Shown here one piece after another: positions 24,301 through 36,652 of a stretch of 64,000 nucleotides of DNA. Within the stretch, counting starts at the first letter, position 1. Every line of letters begins with the position of its first letter. Position numbers and translations under genes: made by a program. A model generated the notes under the pieces. It did no database searches and was not told the origin of the DNA. It saw nothing but the letters and a program-made list of their open reading frames with translations. Source of the stretch: Pararge aegeria (taxonomy: Eukaryota > Arthropoda > Insecta > Lepidoptera > Nymphalidae); NCBI RefSeq assembly GCF_905163445.1, contig NC_053197.1, forward strand, positions 6,572,001 through 6,636,000, written 5' to 3'.

Positions 24301-25687
24301 TAAATATAGGAAAAATAATAAATTTAACAAATAATCTTATTTAAGTGTTTTCGAAGCAGTCAAACTATTATTTAATCTATTTATAGAACCTGCAATACGC
24401 CAGACTGACTCGCACTTGATAGTTTATTTTTAAAGTAACGTTACGGTAAACACATACAATCTTTACGCATTCACCAGTTTTATTAATGAACTCGTAACGT
24501 TGTACTATTGTTGTGTAAATCAGTAACATAGTTGTTTACGAACTGGTTTGGTTACAGCGGGGATTGAATCGTTTCGAGCGAGCTTTTTCTTGGTAATTTA
24601 AATTAAGAGCTTCTAAGTTCGATGTTCTTTCACTAACCTTAACTGAAATAGTGGCTAAGTTGATTATATTTCTTTTTAGTAATTCCACCATTAGATCAAC
24701 ATCACCTATGTTGTTTGATATCAAAAATGAAAATTCTATCTATTCATACATTAGCACGTACTAACTTATGTAAATAATAATTAATTAAAATTTAATTTTA
24801 CCCTGCCGCAATTTTTAAGAATTAAAGTTATGATGTTGAAATGTCGCATGCCGTAAGGAGGAATTTGGCTGTTCTTATCCGAGTTTTTTTCTTTAATCAT
24901 CTGTATTCCGACCACCCAAATTCACAATGAATAATTTAAATTCGAATTTGAATGTGAAAATAGACAAAGAGTCATAAAATGTAAACCGAACTGTCCACAG
25001 ATTATTTCTACCTATTAAAGGATTAAGGTACATATAAAATTACAGAATCGTTTGATTGTACATTATATATACCTACATCCCTAGTCCAAATCAATGTTCA
25101 TCCAATTTTCAAGAGTAATACCTAATTTGCTTCAAACAAATCTAAAAGCAACAAATAATTCACTCCCTCCCATTTATAATCACGTTCGTAAATCCTAATA
25201 CATCAAGTAACGAAACTTGTTAAGTAAACATACAACCTCGCAAATTCGCGTTGGCTTACGAATCTCGGTTATCTAATTCGTGCGAACGAATTGGTGAAAT
25301 TTTGATCGCAATTATTTCTAAACCACGCTTTTGTCGGATTAATTGTGCTAATTGGTAAACAGTACCAACGTTCGTATTTAACATTGGTGAGCTTGTTTAC
25401 GAGTATACCGATTAGTGAGTTTGTTTGTAATGTGAACGTTGTGTTTTAAACAATGCGGTTATATTGGAATAGGAAGCATTGTTTTGAACTAGGAATTTTG
25501 GTATACAATTAGGTATACACTCATAACCACTATTTGTGAGGAAATATAATTTATTTTGCTCGAAGTTTCAGTACCTATTTTATAGAAAATCCGTAAAATG
25601 TCAGCTATTGAGGTTTAGCTCGCCTGAATTCTTGACAAAAAATTACTGTATGTATATTACAGTAATCGTATCGTTTTTTTAAGGCTC

Positions 25688-25730
25688 TACCCCTGTTATC
25701 AGTTTCGCTTGGAAACTGATAACAGGGGTA
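25688..25730. repeat. Perfect 19-bp inverted repeat with 5-base loop
   Basis: The arms TACCCCTGTTATCAGTTTC and GAAACTGATAACAGGGGTA enclose GCTTG. There is no T run after the stem, and in a eukaryote this is not a transcription terminator. Confidence 0.92.
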
Positions 25731-25936
25731 CAGATAACTGATAATTTCTTATAACATACCAGGTTGTAGTATTATATATATTTATTTATTTAATATTTAA
25801 AAAAAAAAAAAAATTGCAGATGCGTTCTGTGTGGAGGATAAATTAAGTTTTATATTTTTCACCTGTACTTGCAGGAAATATCAGTATAAATTAGTAATTA
25901 CAAATAATTAAAATTAAAAAATTACATCAATCTAAC

Positions 25937-26003
25937 AAGTCAGCCCGCTACAATCTTAAACTACATCATAACTTACCATCTGATGAGATTGTAGTCAAGG
26001 GCT
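25937..26003 (+). mobile_element. SINE family B distal fragment
   Basis: AGTCAGCCCGCTACAATCTT to GATTGTAGTCAAGGGC matches the last 65 or so bases of family B only. Confidence 0.65.
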
Positions 26004-26263
26004 TTCTTGGAATAAAGAAGAGACTGTAATCAGAATAAGTGCAGACAAAAAGGCTTTTTGTATTTTTATTTTAATAGGTGCCAACTCCAGATATCTTAGA
26101 CATTTTAATATGAAACGGATAGCATGACAGGCTTTGCAGTTTTTGATTGATTGGCGTATCCCGGGCAGGGGCTGTACATAATTGTAGCTCAAAAGATGGA
26201 TTAGGAAACGGGAAAGTCGTTTTTTTTGTGTTTGCTCCTATGTATTTAAATTAAAAGTTACTA

Positions 26264-26390
26264 TTGCCCGCGTTTTTTTTCAAAACCTGGGAACTGTTTG
26301 TGTTGTATATATGTCACTCTCCGCCCTTTAACTGAAGCTATGCCAAAAATCAAGTCGCTTGGTTGCTATGTTAGGGCGTGAAGGAAGGAC
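26264..26390 (-). repeat. Repeat family F fragment
   Basis: GCCCGCG, ATGTCACTCTCCGCCCTTTA and GCCAAAAATCAAGTCGCTTG match family F in reverse. Confidence 0.5.
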
Positions 26391-27193
26391 ACATACTATA
26401 CTATATTATATTGTTACTAATAGTAATAAGACTTGTACAAATCTTGTATAAAGGTACAAAAGACAAAAAGGAACTTAATTTGGTTCTGACAGTTGTAGTT
26501 ATATGTGGTAATCGAGTAAAACTAATACTGATGATACAAGGCATTACTGGCTTTGGCAATCGGATAAAGCTCTACCAATTTCACCGGCGAGTGAGCGATT
26601 ATTTTAATTTTTTTTTGATTATTTTAATAAGCATGAAACTTTAGCACAGCGGGACTTTTAAACTTGCGGAGATCTTAATCAGACTGCTTACTACCATTGC
26701 TAAAAGCAGTATTATTTTAATATTGTTGACGCTTTTATTTCGGAATAATACCTACCCTATTTTATTGCCTTTAAGGTATGACATTTAAAACTATCTTTTC
26801 AAATAACACTGCTTTAAGTGGCAGAAGTATTTCCACATTCATTGTTAATATAACAGGAATATTCATAATTGATTTGAAATATTTTCAATAAAAAGTCAGT
26901 GAATTTTCATTGTAAGTAAAGTTAAAACTTATATTAGAGATTCTGAACATTCATTCATCTAAGATTGTAAGCTAGTGAAAAATTTCTTAAAAAGGAACAA
27001 ACCAAATTCTGGCACCACAAAGCGCCAACTTCGGTAAGTAAACTTAAGCTCGCTTTCAAATAATAAATCACATCTAAAAATGTCAATTTCGGTGAAAAGT
27101 AGTTCCGCAAACCGGCCAAGTGCCGGAGTATCGAAATAAGTAAACTTTGGACGCCGGGCGTGTTGATAGTGGGTGCAATTTATTGCACACGGC

Positions 27194-27755
27194 TAGGGTG
27201 ACCATATGTCAAGATTAGGCTTGACATGTCAGACATTAAAACGTGCGGCATTAAAACGTCTGGCATGTTATTCATTCGATAAGAAAATGCGACCTATTTG
27301 GTAAACATTTTTGTTGTATTTTGCTCGTATTGTGCGTACCTTTACAATACTTGCTTATATTTAAAGGGTTTGTAGATTTCGCAATTACTCGTTACTGATT
27401 ACTTTGAGCTAAGATATAGACGTAAATTGATGTACCAATAAGGATAACTCTTCAGTTTATAGAAAAAAAAAAACTAATTGATGTTTTATTTGCAGAAAAA
27501 TAAATCAAAACTAAATTATTAATAAGTAGACCTATGCAAAATATATTTGATAAAGGTCTGATTTATCAAACGCTAGACCAACAAGCGTTAACTTAAGAAA
27601 TTATTGACTAAGCCTTAACGTTAAAAATAAAAAAAATAGAAATTATCTTTCTTAGATATATAAATTCGTATTTAGCGGTTGGTTCCAAAGAAAATAAATC
27701 CCGACCAATTATGAAAAGTAAAAAAAATAACTAGTACAAACATATGGTAACCCTA
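27194..27755. mobile_element. Candidate MITE with 16-bp terminal inverted repeats
   Basis: TAGGGTGACCATATGT at 27194-27209 is matched at 15 of 16 positions by the complement of 27740-27755. The 562-bp interior has no long open frame. If the terminal TA belongs to the target, the element would be TA-flanked as in Tc1/mariner-like elements. No 8-bp duplication is seen (CACACGGC versus TCAAACCC), which argues against a young hAT derivative. Confidence 0.55.
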
Positions 27756-28376
27756 TCAAACCCCTTCAGCCTTTGTAGAGGAATGTTTTAGCTTCAAGTG
27801 ACCTTATAGTGACCTTTCTTTGTTGGAATAGGGCTGGATTAAACTTTAGCAGCAGTTCGATGGATTTCGATGTTTCTTAGAAAACCCAAGATGTAAGCAT
27901 TATTTACTTAACAAATATATTTTATTTGTGTGACTTAAGATGAAAATAACTGCATTTAAGCCACACTACAGACTGACGAACAGGTATACATGTCTGTACC
28001 CATTTGTACAGTACCTGTCAGTCTAAGTACAAATGGGTCCAATATACTTAAGCGTAGGGTAGGGTAGGGATTTGTATACAGAGTTATTTAAACATAGTGA
28101 GTGTCATTATCATCCACAGCCTATTGATGCACTGCTAGATACAAACTGGCTCTCTTTTAGAGCTTATAAACTCCACACTGCGCGGATGCGGGTTGGTGGG
28201 CTTTAAAAATCATTACTCCAGGTTATATATCTCAGTTCAAGTAATTCAAAATAATCAGCCTGAAAACGTCCCACACCTGGGCACAGTTCTGTTCTCTCAT
28301 ACGAGCGACGGTTCTAGAGCTTAGACCTCCCACGCTGCTTTAATGCTAGTTTCTGGGCTATCTATTCTAATTTTTG

Positions 28377-28580
28377 GGCCGATTGGCGCAGTGGGCAACA
28401 ACCCTGCTTTCTGAGTCCAAGGCTTTGAATTCGATTCCCACAACCAGAAAATGTTTGTTTGATGAACGTTAATGTTTATTAGTGTCCGAGTGTTTATCTG
28501 TGTATTATAAGTATTTATGAACAGTATTAAAAAAAATATTCATCAGTTGTCTTAGTACGCATAACATAAGCTACGCTTAA
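28377..28580 (+). mobile_element. SINE family A, copy 5 (3' truncated)
   Basis: The head and B box (ATTCGATTCC) are present. The body stops soon after the ACATAAGCTACGCTTA phrase, without the usual tail. It faces copy 6, which lies about 40 bases away on the other strand. Confidence 0.85.
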
Positions 28581-28618
28581 TGCGTTAATCTCTGGACTAG
28601 TACATTTGAAAAATCTTT

Positions 28619-28845
28619 ATTAAATAAATAAATAAAAATATACACATCGTCATCTAGCCCCAAAGTAAGCGTAGCTTGTGTTATGGATACTAAGATAGCT
28701 GTTGAATATTTTATATATACAGATAAACACCGAGACACTGAAAAACAATCATGTTCATCACACAAACTTTTCCAGTTGCGGGAATCCAACCCACGGCCTA
28801 GGAGTCAGAAAGCGGGGTCGCTGCCCACTGCGCCCGTCGTCCGTC
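28619..28845 (-). mobile_element. SINE family A, copy 6
   Basis: A TAAATAAATAAATAAA-type tail, the body and a tRNA-like head ending in GGGCGCAGTGGGCAGCG on the minus strand are visible. A short stretch of the body is missing. With copy 5 it forms a convergent inverted pair. Confidence 0.85.
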
Positions 28846-29825
28846 AAATTAATTGATAGTCAAGTTCTTCAGGAAGGTTAGGCTCTATAACATCACGATA
28901 TTTCACTTAGAAGCTGAGCGAATAAAGGAATAGAGGAAATGCGATGCGATGGTTCGGGGTGTTTTTTGTCTATAAAGGCGAAGTGAAAAACGGGGAAAGT
29001 TTGTATAGGAATAAAACTTAGTTTTACGCATACGAAGTCGCATGAAATCGCTAGTTTATTATATTCAATTTTAACTAAAGTAAGTAACAAACGCAATAAT
29101 ATTAATAAGATAATAATATTATATGCTCGGGCTGTTGCCACAAGCTCATTACGAGAACGTTTCGCTCATAATAATTTATGGAGACAGTTTAATTCGGGCG
29201 ACAAATAATTATCTCGCTGTCTTTTAATTACTGTTCATTAAAATTTGTTTTCATGTTCACTAAAGGTTCATTTGCTATATTGCATTCAAAATACCATCAT
29301 AAATATTTTTGTTTGCCATCGATATCATTTGAACCGGTTCTAGACAGTACACAGAGTACGTACCTAGGACTTTTTGGAATGATTTTTGACACAGTCTTGT
29401 GCAGCTTGTGTAAAGTGGCTTATATGACGGATGTCATCCCTTCTCTAACTGGAAGTTTTCCGGTGCGTTAAGCAATAATTACTTTTAAGTACATCTTCGA
29501 TATAATTCACCTTTAGTTATATTATATTTCATATATGGACCGGTTTTCCATTAACAAAATATCTGCTACTTTTCGATAGTCTTTGATTTAAAATCTGCTT
29601 ATAATCAGTAGTAAATAGTTATTTTTTTTAATAATATTAAATACCCTTGCGATAGTAATTAAATAGACATGATTGCAACTAAAGTTTTGGAGTTGACGTT
29701 GGTAGGGATGTCCGACTATAGAAAGAAACGTAAATAAAGATAATAATTTTTATTTAAGTAACATATGAAGTATTACGTAAAGTTTTACGAAGTTACAAGA
29801 AATTGAATTAACAAAGGCTAAATTT

Positions 29826-29957
29826 TGACGACCTCCCTGGCGCATCGGTGAGCGCTGTTGTTTTAATTGGGAGGTTGACGCCCCTAACAGGTTAGTCCGT
29901 AACTATTTTAGACTGCATCGTCACTTAGCAACAAGTAAGATTGCAGACAAGGGCTAA
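29826..29957 (+). mobile_element. SINE family B, internally deleted
   Basis: The head GACGACCTCCCTGGCGCATC is joined directly to the distal body (GGTTAGTCCGTAACTATTTT... ACAAGGGCTAAC). The B box and the middle are missing, so this is an internal deletion derivative. Confidence 0.75.
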
Positions 29958-29959
29958 CT

Positions 29960-30203
29960 TCATCATATCAAACCATTACAAGCCCACTATAGGGCACGGG
30001 TCTTCTCCCACAATGAGAAAGGGTTAAGGCCGTATTCATGATGTATTACATTATAAACAACTCTCAGGCATGCCGGTTTGCTCACGATGTTTTGCTACAC
30101 AGTTTAAGCAAGTTATATTTTAATTGCTTAAAACACACATTACTGAAGAGGTGCGTGCTGTGATTCAATCTCGCCCCCTCGAAAGTAAAGTCAAAGTTCT
30201 ACC
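29960..30203 (-). mobile_element. SINE family C, degraded copy
   Basis: The tail CATCATATCAAACCATTACA, the CACAATGAGAAAGGGTTAAG segment, the AAAACACACAT segment and a damaged B-box region (GATTCAATCTCGCCCCCTC) follow in order. The middle is shortened. It adjoins a family B fragment at 29826-29957. Confidence 0.78.
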
Positions 30204-30643
30204 ATAGAATGAAATATGAGCTTATGTACAAAGTCTCAGAAAATTATAAACACCGGGCAAAAACAGGATATAATACAGCTTTAATAAGGCACTTTTAAAA
30301 ATTGGCTCCTTTGCGTGAATACGACACATAAGTGGTACATTAACATCGCTACATCAAGTGACATGAATAAAGAATGCCCTCATTTACAAAACACCTTGTT
30401 ATACCGCTTCTGTCTGAATGTTTTAGCGTGTTCCTTAAGTAGCGGCGACAGAAATATCACTTGTCGTACTCAAATACCTAATTACAGGTCATTTTGTGTA
30501 GATAGCATGGTGTTTCTTTTCATTTCTTTCATTATATTTGATTATACGCTTCAAGTTACATTTGTCTATCTTACTTTTGAATTTCATGTTTATTCTTTAA
30601 AATAATTGTTTTATAAATATAACCTAAAATAAACTATTTAAAA

Positions 30644-30865
30644 CTAAATAAAATCTAAAACGTCCTCGAAACCACCGCAGCGAGGCACAGTTCCTAAGAT
30701 GCTGTCAGCATTGCCCCTTTGGATGGCAAAACTAATTCGTTGGCCAAGGTAACTGCCCGCTCTAGGATCACCGGTAGACTCGATAACCCTTTTCGATAAT
30801 TCTTTGAAAAGTGCTCTTGCCTCCGGACCCCACGGTACCAAAGTCTCTACTCCAAAAGGGACAAT
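30644..30865 (-). pseudogene. Conserved C-terminal tail of a retroelement polyprotein
   Basis: The minus-strand frame reads VETLVPWGPEARALFKELS, then TGDPRAGSYLGQRIS and IQRGNADSILGTV before a stop. I recall this pattern from the C-terminal end of insect reverse transcriptase polyproteins. The assignment to a clade is not possible from so short a piece. No catalytic domain remains. Confidence 0.55.
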
Positions 30866-32557
30866 TAATACACTTTTTTTCTTACTTTTTCAATTACCTC
30901 TTTACTTAATAAAATAAATGTGTAAAAGTCTGCTCGTTTACTTGTGTGATACCTATATTAGACTTCACCGATTTTAATGAAATTTACACATGACATAAGG
31001 TTCTTTTCATCCCGGTGCAGCACCAGGGTAACGTTTTCGGGTGCTAAAACATAAAGCATTAATGTAAACGTAAACCACTGCTGTACAGCTTAACCTTTCT
31101 TGATAAACTTTAGCATAACTTGCTTCCTAGAGATGTAGGATACTTTTTTTCCTGGGCACGATATCGGTGCCAGCGGGATTTTTATAAATCTGACCAAAAC
31201 AGAGAACTCAACTAGTAAGAATATAAAGTCCAAAACTACAGCTGTAGTAGGAAGGAAATAAATTACAAAATTCGCTTATTAATGTTTTACTTTTACAGAT
31301 ATGTGCGCTGACTAGATTTTGTTCCTTTCACTTACTTTTGAAGGACCATATAAAGGCGCGGAAATTGAAATATTGTCAGAAATTATGACAGGAGAAATTT
31401 CCCGCTGTGCAGCCGGCGTGGTCCATACAAACTAATAGATAGACATGAAGACATTCAGATTTCCGTGTGGATTGCTCGGTTCATACAAAATTTGCGAAAA
31501 ATAATTGCAGAAGTTTTCCTTTTGTACTGAATTGCATCACGGCATGCCCACTTGAATCCTATCTGGATTGAATATTTGGTATATCTGGTATTTGTCCGAG
31601 AATTGCTTGGTCTTAGTTCAGCGGAAGGAAATTTACCCACGCAGATAATGAAGAAAAAATTAAGTGACATTGACAAAGTTACTGATATTTTCACAGAAAA
31701 TTCCTGCCCAATATGTGGTTTGGTTACCAGTAATAAAAAGAAATATCTTTCCGTATTTTATTAATCAATCTTTTTTGCTGACTTAAAGTTCTTGCTTGTT
31801 GGAATGTTTTAGTCACAAAAATTCTTGTAAATTTATTTGGTTGTCATTTCTGCTAAACTATGTCTTGTATTGTTCTTTTTTTATACTTGATAGACTTGCG
31901 GTTGACGACAGTGACGCTTGATGAAAAGCAATGACAGGTTCTAGATTGCAGTTGTTATTTTTAAGCATACTCACAGCTTAGGTACTTGCACTGCTTGGGC
32001 ATAGAAGCGACTTCATGATTTTTCCGCAAAACAAGAACTTGTATGCTAACGATACTGCTGGTAAAATATACTAGATATAATGTAGATTTATAAAAGATCC
32101 CGTAAAAATATCCTCTAAGATTTTTCTAGCTCAAAGAAAACATACGGGTTTTGTTTCAAAGAACATACCCAGACACCGTTTTCATGCACAGACACTGATA
32201 AAGCTGCAGGGTACGCACAGTTATTAGTAAAGCGGAAGTTTTCTTTTTTGAAAATGGTCTGCGAACTATTTTAAAAATGAAAACTATTTTTCTCGAGCTT
32301 TCATAAAAGTTTCAAACCTCATGCGCTTTTCTTTTTACAAATTAGAATACAAATTTTACCTCGTTCTTTCAATCGTTACCCAAGAGCAGTACGTTACCTA
32401 ATCCTGAGAAAAAGCTATGGAGCAGAGTGGTGGTTCTAAACAGTATATCCTATAAGAGTAAAGAGAGTTTTCAGCAATGGCATATTAGAATAGGAAATGT
32501 TCCAAAATTTGTACAAAAGTCACATCGTCGAAAAAATCGTAGTTATAGTCTAAGATT
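30866..32557. other. No gene seen
   Basis: 30905-31200 may be an old dispersed repeat (CCGATTTTAATGAAATTTAC is a frequent repeat phrase). Opposed frames at 31455-31764 overlap one another and show no domain. Confidence 0.5.
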
Positions 32558-32660
32558 AACGGGTCTCCTCCTCAGAATGAGGAGTACTTAGGCTGTATTC
32601 CACCATGTGACCAAGAGCGGATTGGTAGACACCGCACGCCCTTGATAGTATTATGGACAA
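32558..32660 (-). mobile_element. SINE family C fragment cut by SINE A
   Basis: ACGGGTCTCCTCCTCAGAAT, CCAAGAGCGGATTGGTAGAC and ATTATGGACAACTC come in the family order. The rest is missing where SINE A copy 7 begins 12 bases later. Confidence 0.65.
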
Positions 32661-32671
32661 CTCCGATTTTT

Positions 32672-32921
32672 GACGGCCGATTGGCGTAGTGGGCAGCGAC
32701 CCTGCTTTCTAAGTCCAAGGCCGTGAGCCATGGGTCCCACAACTGGACAATATTTGTGTGACGAACATGAATGTTTTTCAGTGTCCGGGTGTTTATCTAT
32801 ATATTATAAGTATTTATGTATATTATTCATAAAAAATATTTATCAGTTATCTTAGTACCCATAACACAAGCTACGCTTACTTTGGGACTAGATTGCGATG
32901 TGTGTATTGTCGTAGTATATT
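32672..32921 (+). mobile_element. SINE family A, copy 7
   Basis: The head GACGGCCGATTGGCGTAGTG and the body are clear. The B box is damaged (an extra GAGCCATGGGTCCC segment replaces the usual GGGTTCGATTCCC). The copy ends in GTCGTAGTATATTC. It appears to interrupt a family C fragment at 32558-32660. Confidence 0.87.
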
Positions 32922-33417
32922 CAAAAAACAAAAAAAAATAAAAAAAACTCTCATTCATGCAGGTTTCCTCTCGATCCTTCACCGCTATAGCAAGTGATAA
33001 ATAACCCCGCAAATAACTCTTTAAAGTAAGGATCGAACTTGATGCCTCCAATAGCGAAGTCGAAGCCATAATTTGAGGTTAATATTAATGAAAAAAATAA
33101 ACTTCAATAATAATATTAAAAGATGTAAGCACGTAATCTCTCATATTCGCCTGAAAATGTCGTTACATTGTAATAAAGGACCACCCACTGATTGTCGTCT
33201 GTCATCGTCGCCCGCTATTTTATGCCTCGTTAAGTTCCCCGCTAGACATTTTACTCATTTTCAATTTGCGACCACGCTTACTGTAAAGACCAAGCTAATT
33301 TTAAGTTCTAGAATATTCTCTTCATTGTTTGCAAATTAAATCAAAAATTTATTATTTAATTATTCCTTTGACAGACATCAATCGCCCCGTGGTGACGACA
33401 GTTCAGAAACAGTTGTC

Positions 33418-33566
33418 ATCTCCCCCTTTCCTAGTGCGGGCAGCAGCGTACTCTGCTACTAATACCATCTACTCCAACTGCCCAGCGTAATGATAATGGG
33501 TAAGCCTTCCCTTAAGACAGGCTTTTAGTCCAGCAGTTGAATGTTATTATAGGATGTTGATGATAT
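33418..33566 (+). repeat. LINE 3' end fragment
   Basis: ACTGCCCAGCGTAATGATAA, GGCTTTTAGTCCAGCAGTTG and the TGTTGATGATATG end match the repeat at 6556-6744, strongly diverged. Confidence 0.6.
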
Positions 33567-34526
33567 GTGTGACATCCATAAACCGTTCATACATTTTAAA
33601 CCAGTAATAGAAGTGATTAGAAGCAGAAGTAGAACTGAGTATGATAACCTTATATTAAGCTGTTATAAAACAAATTTTAAGTCGCCTCTGCCTACACTAC
33701 ATATTTTTTTCTTGCATATGATTGTTTGTCACCAAACCCAGTATTATCTATGGGTACGTTACTTTACGTGAAACTGAAAGAGTGGTTCGATATTTATTTT
33801 TATTCATATTTCTGTTTTCCAGTTTGTTTATTTTAAACCGCCTCGCAAAACGACGGGTACAGATTTCTTTGTTCAGAGGTCTTATGAAATAAATACGAAG
33901 CCAGTTTAGTAGCTCAACTAAAAAAAAATCTATCATCAATAAAATAAACTCTTTAAGTGTTTAACTTTTTTAAATAATGCTCCTTAACGTTTTTCTTTTT
34001 CCATTTCTATCGTGTTTAAGTTACATATTACACATGCCGTTTGCAACATTTTTGTGAAAGTTCTTTGTAGATTTTTTTACGAAAATAACCACACGATATT
34101 TGCAATTTTAGTCTGTTTTTTTTCGTCACCATACCCGCATATGTGACTTGTTTCAGGTAACGGTTTTTTGCGAGATTTTACAGTGTGGTCACGCCATATG
34201 GTACCAACGTCGATGTCGAATTCACTTGCTACTTGCTCTTTTTTTACGAACACGTGTTTGCGTTTTTTTTGAATCCTCTATGAAAGATAAATAACAGTTG
34301 AATACGTTTTTCGCTTGTTCTTCGAATTTTGTACAGTGAAAATTGCAATAAGTTTTCAAATGTAGCTTTATAAGATTCAGCAGAACTTTCTTTGTAATCT
34401 CTTGTTAGTTACGGAAGTGTCAGATTTAAGAGTTAATTAAAAATATTTTTATCTTTTAGATTTACGAAAACAATAAAGTTTAGCTATAATTGCATCCATC
34501 TATTAGGGATATTATATTATTGTTAA

Positions 34527-34806
34527 CATCATCATATCAACCCGTTACATGCCCACTATAGGTCGGGTCTTCTCCCACAACGAGAAGGTTAGTCTACCGC
34601 GCTGGATTGGTGGACTTCACACGAATTTGAGAACATTATGAAGAACTCTGAGGCATACAGGTTCCCTCACGATTTTTTCCTTTACCGTTGAACCGTTGGA
34701 GCAAGGAATATTATAATGACTTAAAACGCACATAAACTTAGATAAGTTAGTTCGAACTCGGCCCCCCGAAAATGAAGCTGAAGTCCTAACCACTGCGCTT
34801 GCACTG
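34527..34806 (-). mobile_element. SINE family C, nearly full-length copy
   Basis: The tail CATCATCATATCAACCCGTT, the GATTGGTGGACTTCACAC body, the GAGGCATACAGGTTCCCTCA segment and the tRNA-like head ending AACCACTGCGCTTGCACT are all present. The B box lies in AGTTCGAACTCGGCC with a small deletion just upstream. Confidence 0.82.
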
Positions 34807-35910
34807 CTTCTATATTTTAGGATCATCAAGTGTAATAGGTGCGATGCCAGTGTATGGCTGTAGTAGTAAAAAAAATAGTAAAAAAATAGTGCACAAAAAA
34901 GGGTTTAGTTCCTTATTGATGCATATCTTTTCTTTATTTTAACTTTAGAATAGCTTCCATACTGATCACAATAAATGAGGTACCTATGTGTTTTAGAATA
35001 TTTGCATTACACGGTGCATTATAGCGGTATGTATGCATTTTGCTGTAACATAAGTTTTCGTGGGAAAACCATCGGTAGTTGGAAGAAATTGAAAGACTGG
35101 TGCACGCCAAATAGCTGTGAATAATCTATCTCTAATGTTATTTTGATGTCCTTTTACTTGCTAAAAGTTCTCGGGAGGAGTTCGTGAGATCGGTATCATT
35201 ACTCCAGGCATACTCAGGCATTGTTTGGGTTTTCAAGCTGACAAACTTTACGTTTTATATATTCTGGCTGAGTGATATAAGTTATTAAAGCGATAAACTA
35301 CCCCAAAAATGTTGTTTTACTAATCATTTTGTTTTTGGTAACTGTAACGAAACATTGTAACAAAGAATATATGGCCAAGAGGTCGATCTGTCGCAATAAC
35401 TTCAGGATATTGAGATGCTATATGAATCTACGTAATTATAATTCAAGACACGCCTGTTCCAGGTTTGCACGTCTAAGACTGCATCTTCTTGAACTATTCG
35501 ATGAGAATGTCGTCAAACCTATTATATTATACGAAGTAAGGTTTAATATAAGGTGCTTTTGCCTAATAATATCATTAGCTTTATAAGCTGAATGATACTT
35601 GATTGGCAGTTTTCGAAGGTTTTTATTTTACACCGTCATAGTTAAATAAGCCTTGTGTTTCTTATAAAATACTTATTGTAAATATTATATTTACAATCAT
35701 CACTTGTATGAAAACTGTGAAACTCGTTTCGAAGTGTGATTTATAGTGTTCAAATGGATTGAGTCATTTTAGCAAACTTTCCCACTGTTTAGTGGTGTAG
35801 CATTTAAAGCATATAATAAAGGACTATATAATCGATAAAAAAAGCTTGGGTGTGAATTATTGCTCTAACCAGGTTGCTCTTCTAATAATTTTAAATGACA
35901 ATGTGAGATG

Positions 35911-36119
35911 GAGATAAAAAAAAAAACTCTCGGATAAGTTTGTTGTGGGTGTCTTCATAGACCGGGACGTGTTTGGAACCCTCGTAGCTTTGGTTTTTAG
36001 TTTACGAATATGGTTATCGCCATCATCTCACTACCGTGTAATTCTCATATAATGTACGCATCAAAAGTGTCGCCTATTGTCTATTTGAATAAAGATATTT
36101 TTGACTTTGACTTTGACTT
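35911..36119 (+). repeat. Retroelement 3' UTR with (TTTGAC)n tail
   Basis: ACTCTCGGATAAGTTTGTTG, CCATCATCTCACTACCGTGT and GTCTATTTGAATAAAGATAT precede three TTTGAC units at about 36101-36118. The AATAAA plus short tandem tail marks the 3' end of a non-LTR element on the plus strand. Confidence 0.7.
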
Positions 36120-36621
36120 ATGCTTATAACGATTGACTGCTATATATTTGCATGACGCGAGCTGCTAGATGTGGGATTAGAAGTTCTGTTTGAAAAACGT
36201 TTGCATCGGTTGTATAAAGCACATTTTTATAGAAAGAACTGCCACGTTTGTATATTGGTTATTGAGTTCGAGTAAGAATAAACGACTTGTTCGTCGTGCC
36301 TGGTGTTTGTTTGTATCCGGATGAGAGCGTGGGACGCGTTAACTGAAAAGCAACTACTTCAATCGCCGAGTATTGTGTTTACTATGGCCTTTAGTAACTT
36401 CTTTGGTACTGCAATCGCATTTGGGCGTATCGATGCGTTTGATCTCCGAATAAAATCGCGCGTTTCAACGATTATATTTTATGTTCATTTATAGTGTCTG
36501 ATGAAGAAGTTTTCTGCAGATGGCACAGCCTCTACTACACCTACATTAATGCGATAGGTATCGAGCATTAAGCGTTTAGTTTACTGAGTTATATTTTTTG
36601 CGTTACGAATTTATTGTAACA

Positions 36622-36652
36622 AACTAACTAATACTAGTAGTATTAGTTAGTT
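36622..36652. repeat. Perfect 14-bp inverted repeat with 3-base loop
   Basis: AACTAACTAATACT and AGTATTAGTTAGTT enclose AGT. Part of the right arm continues as a TTAG run. Confidence 0.85.

Larger units (their letters stand above)
24301..27193. other. No host gene seen; scattered small repeats
   Basis: Holds the hairpin at 25.7 kb, a SINE B piece and a family F piece (listed separately), and an A run at 25800. A frame at 26378-26644 overlaps the family F remnant and is not supported as a gene. Confidence 0.55.

Noticed and set aside
25688..25730. Hairpin considered as a bacterial-type terminator or a microRNA precursor
   Set aside because: The setting is a eukaryotic genome, the 5-base loop and 19-bp stem are too short for a typical precursor, and no transcript is evident.
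27194..27755. TIR element considered as a non-autonomous relative of the intact hAT
   Set aside because: Its ends (TAGGGTGACC) differ from TAGTGTTGCC, the hexamer arrays are absent and no 8-bp duplication is seen.
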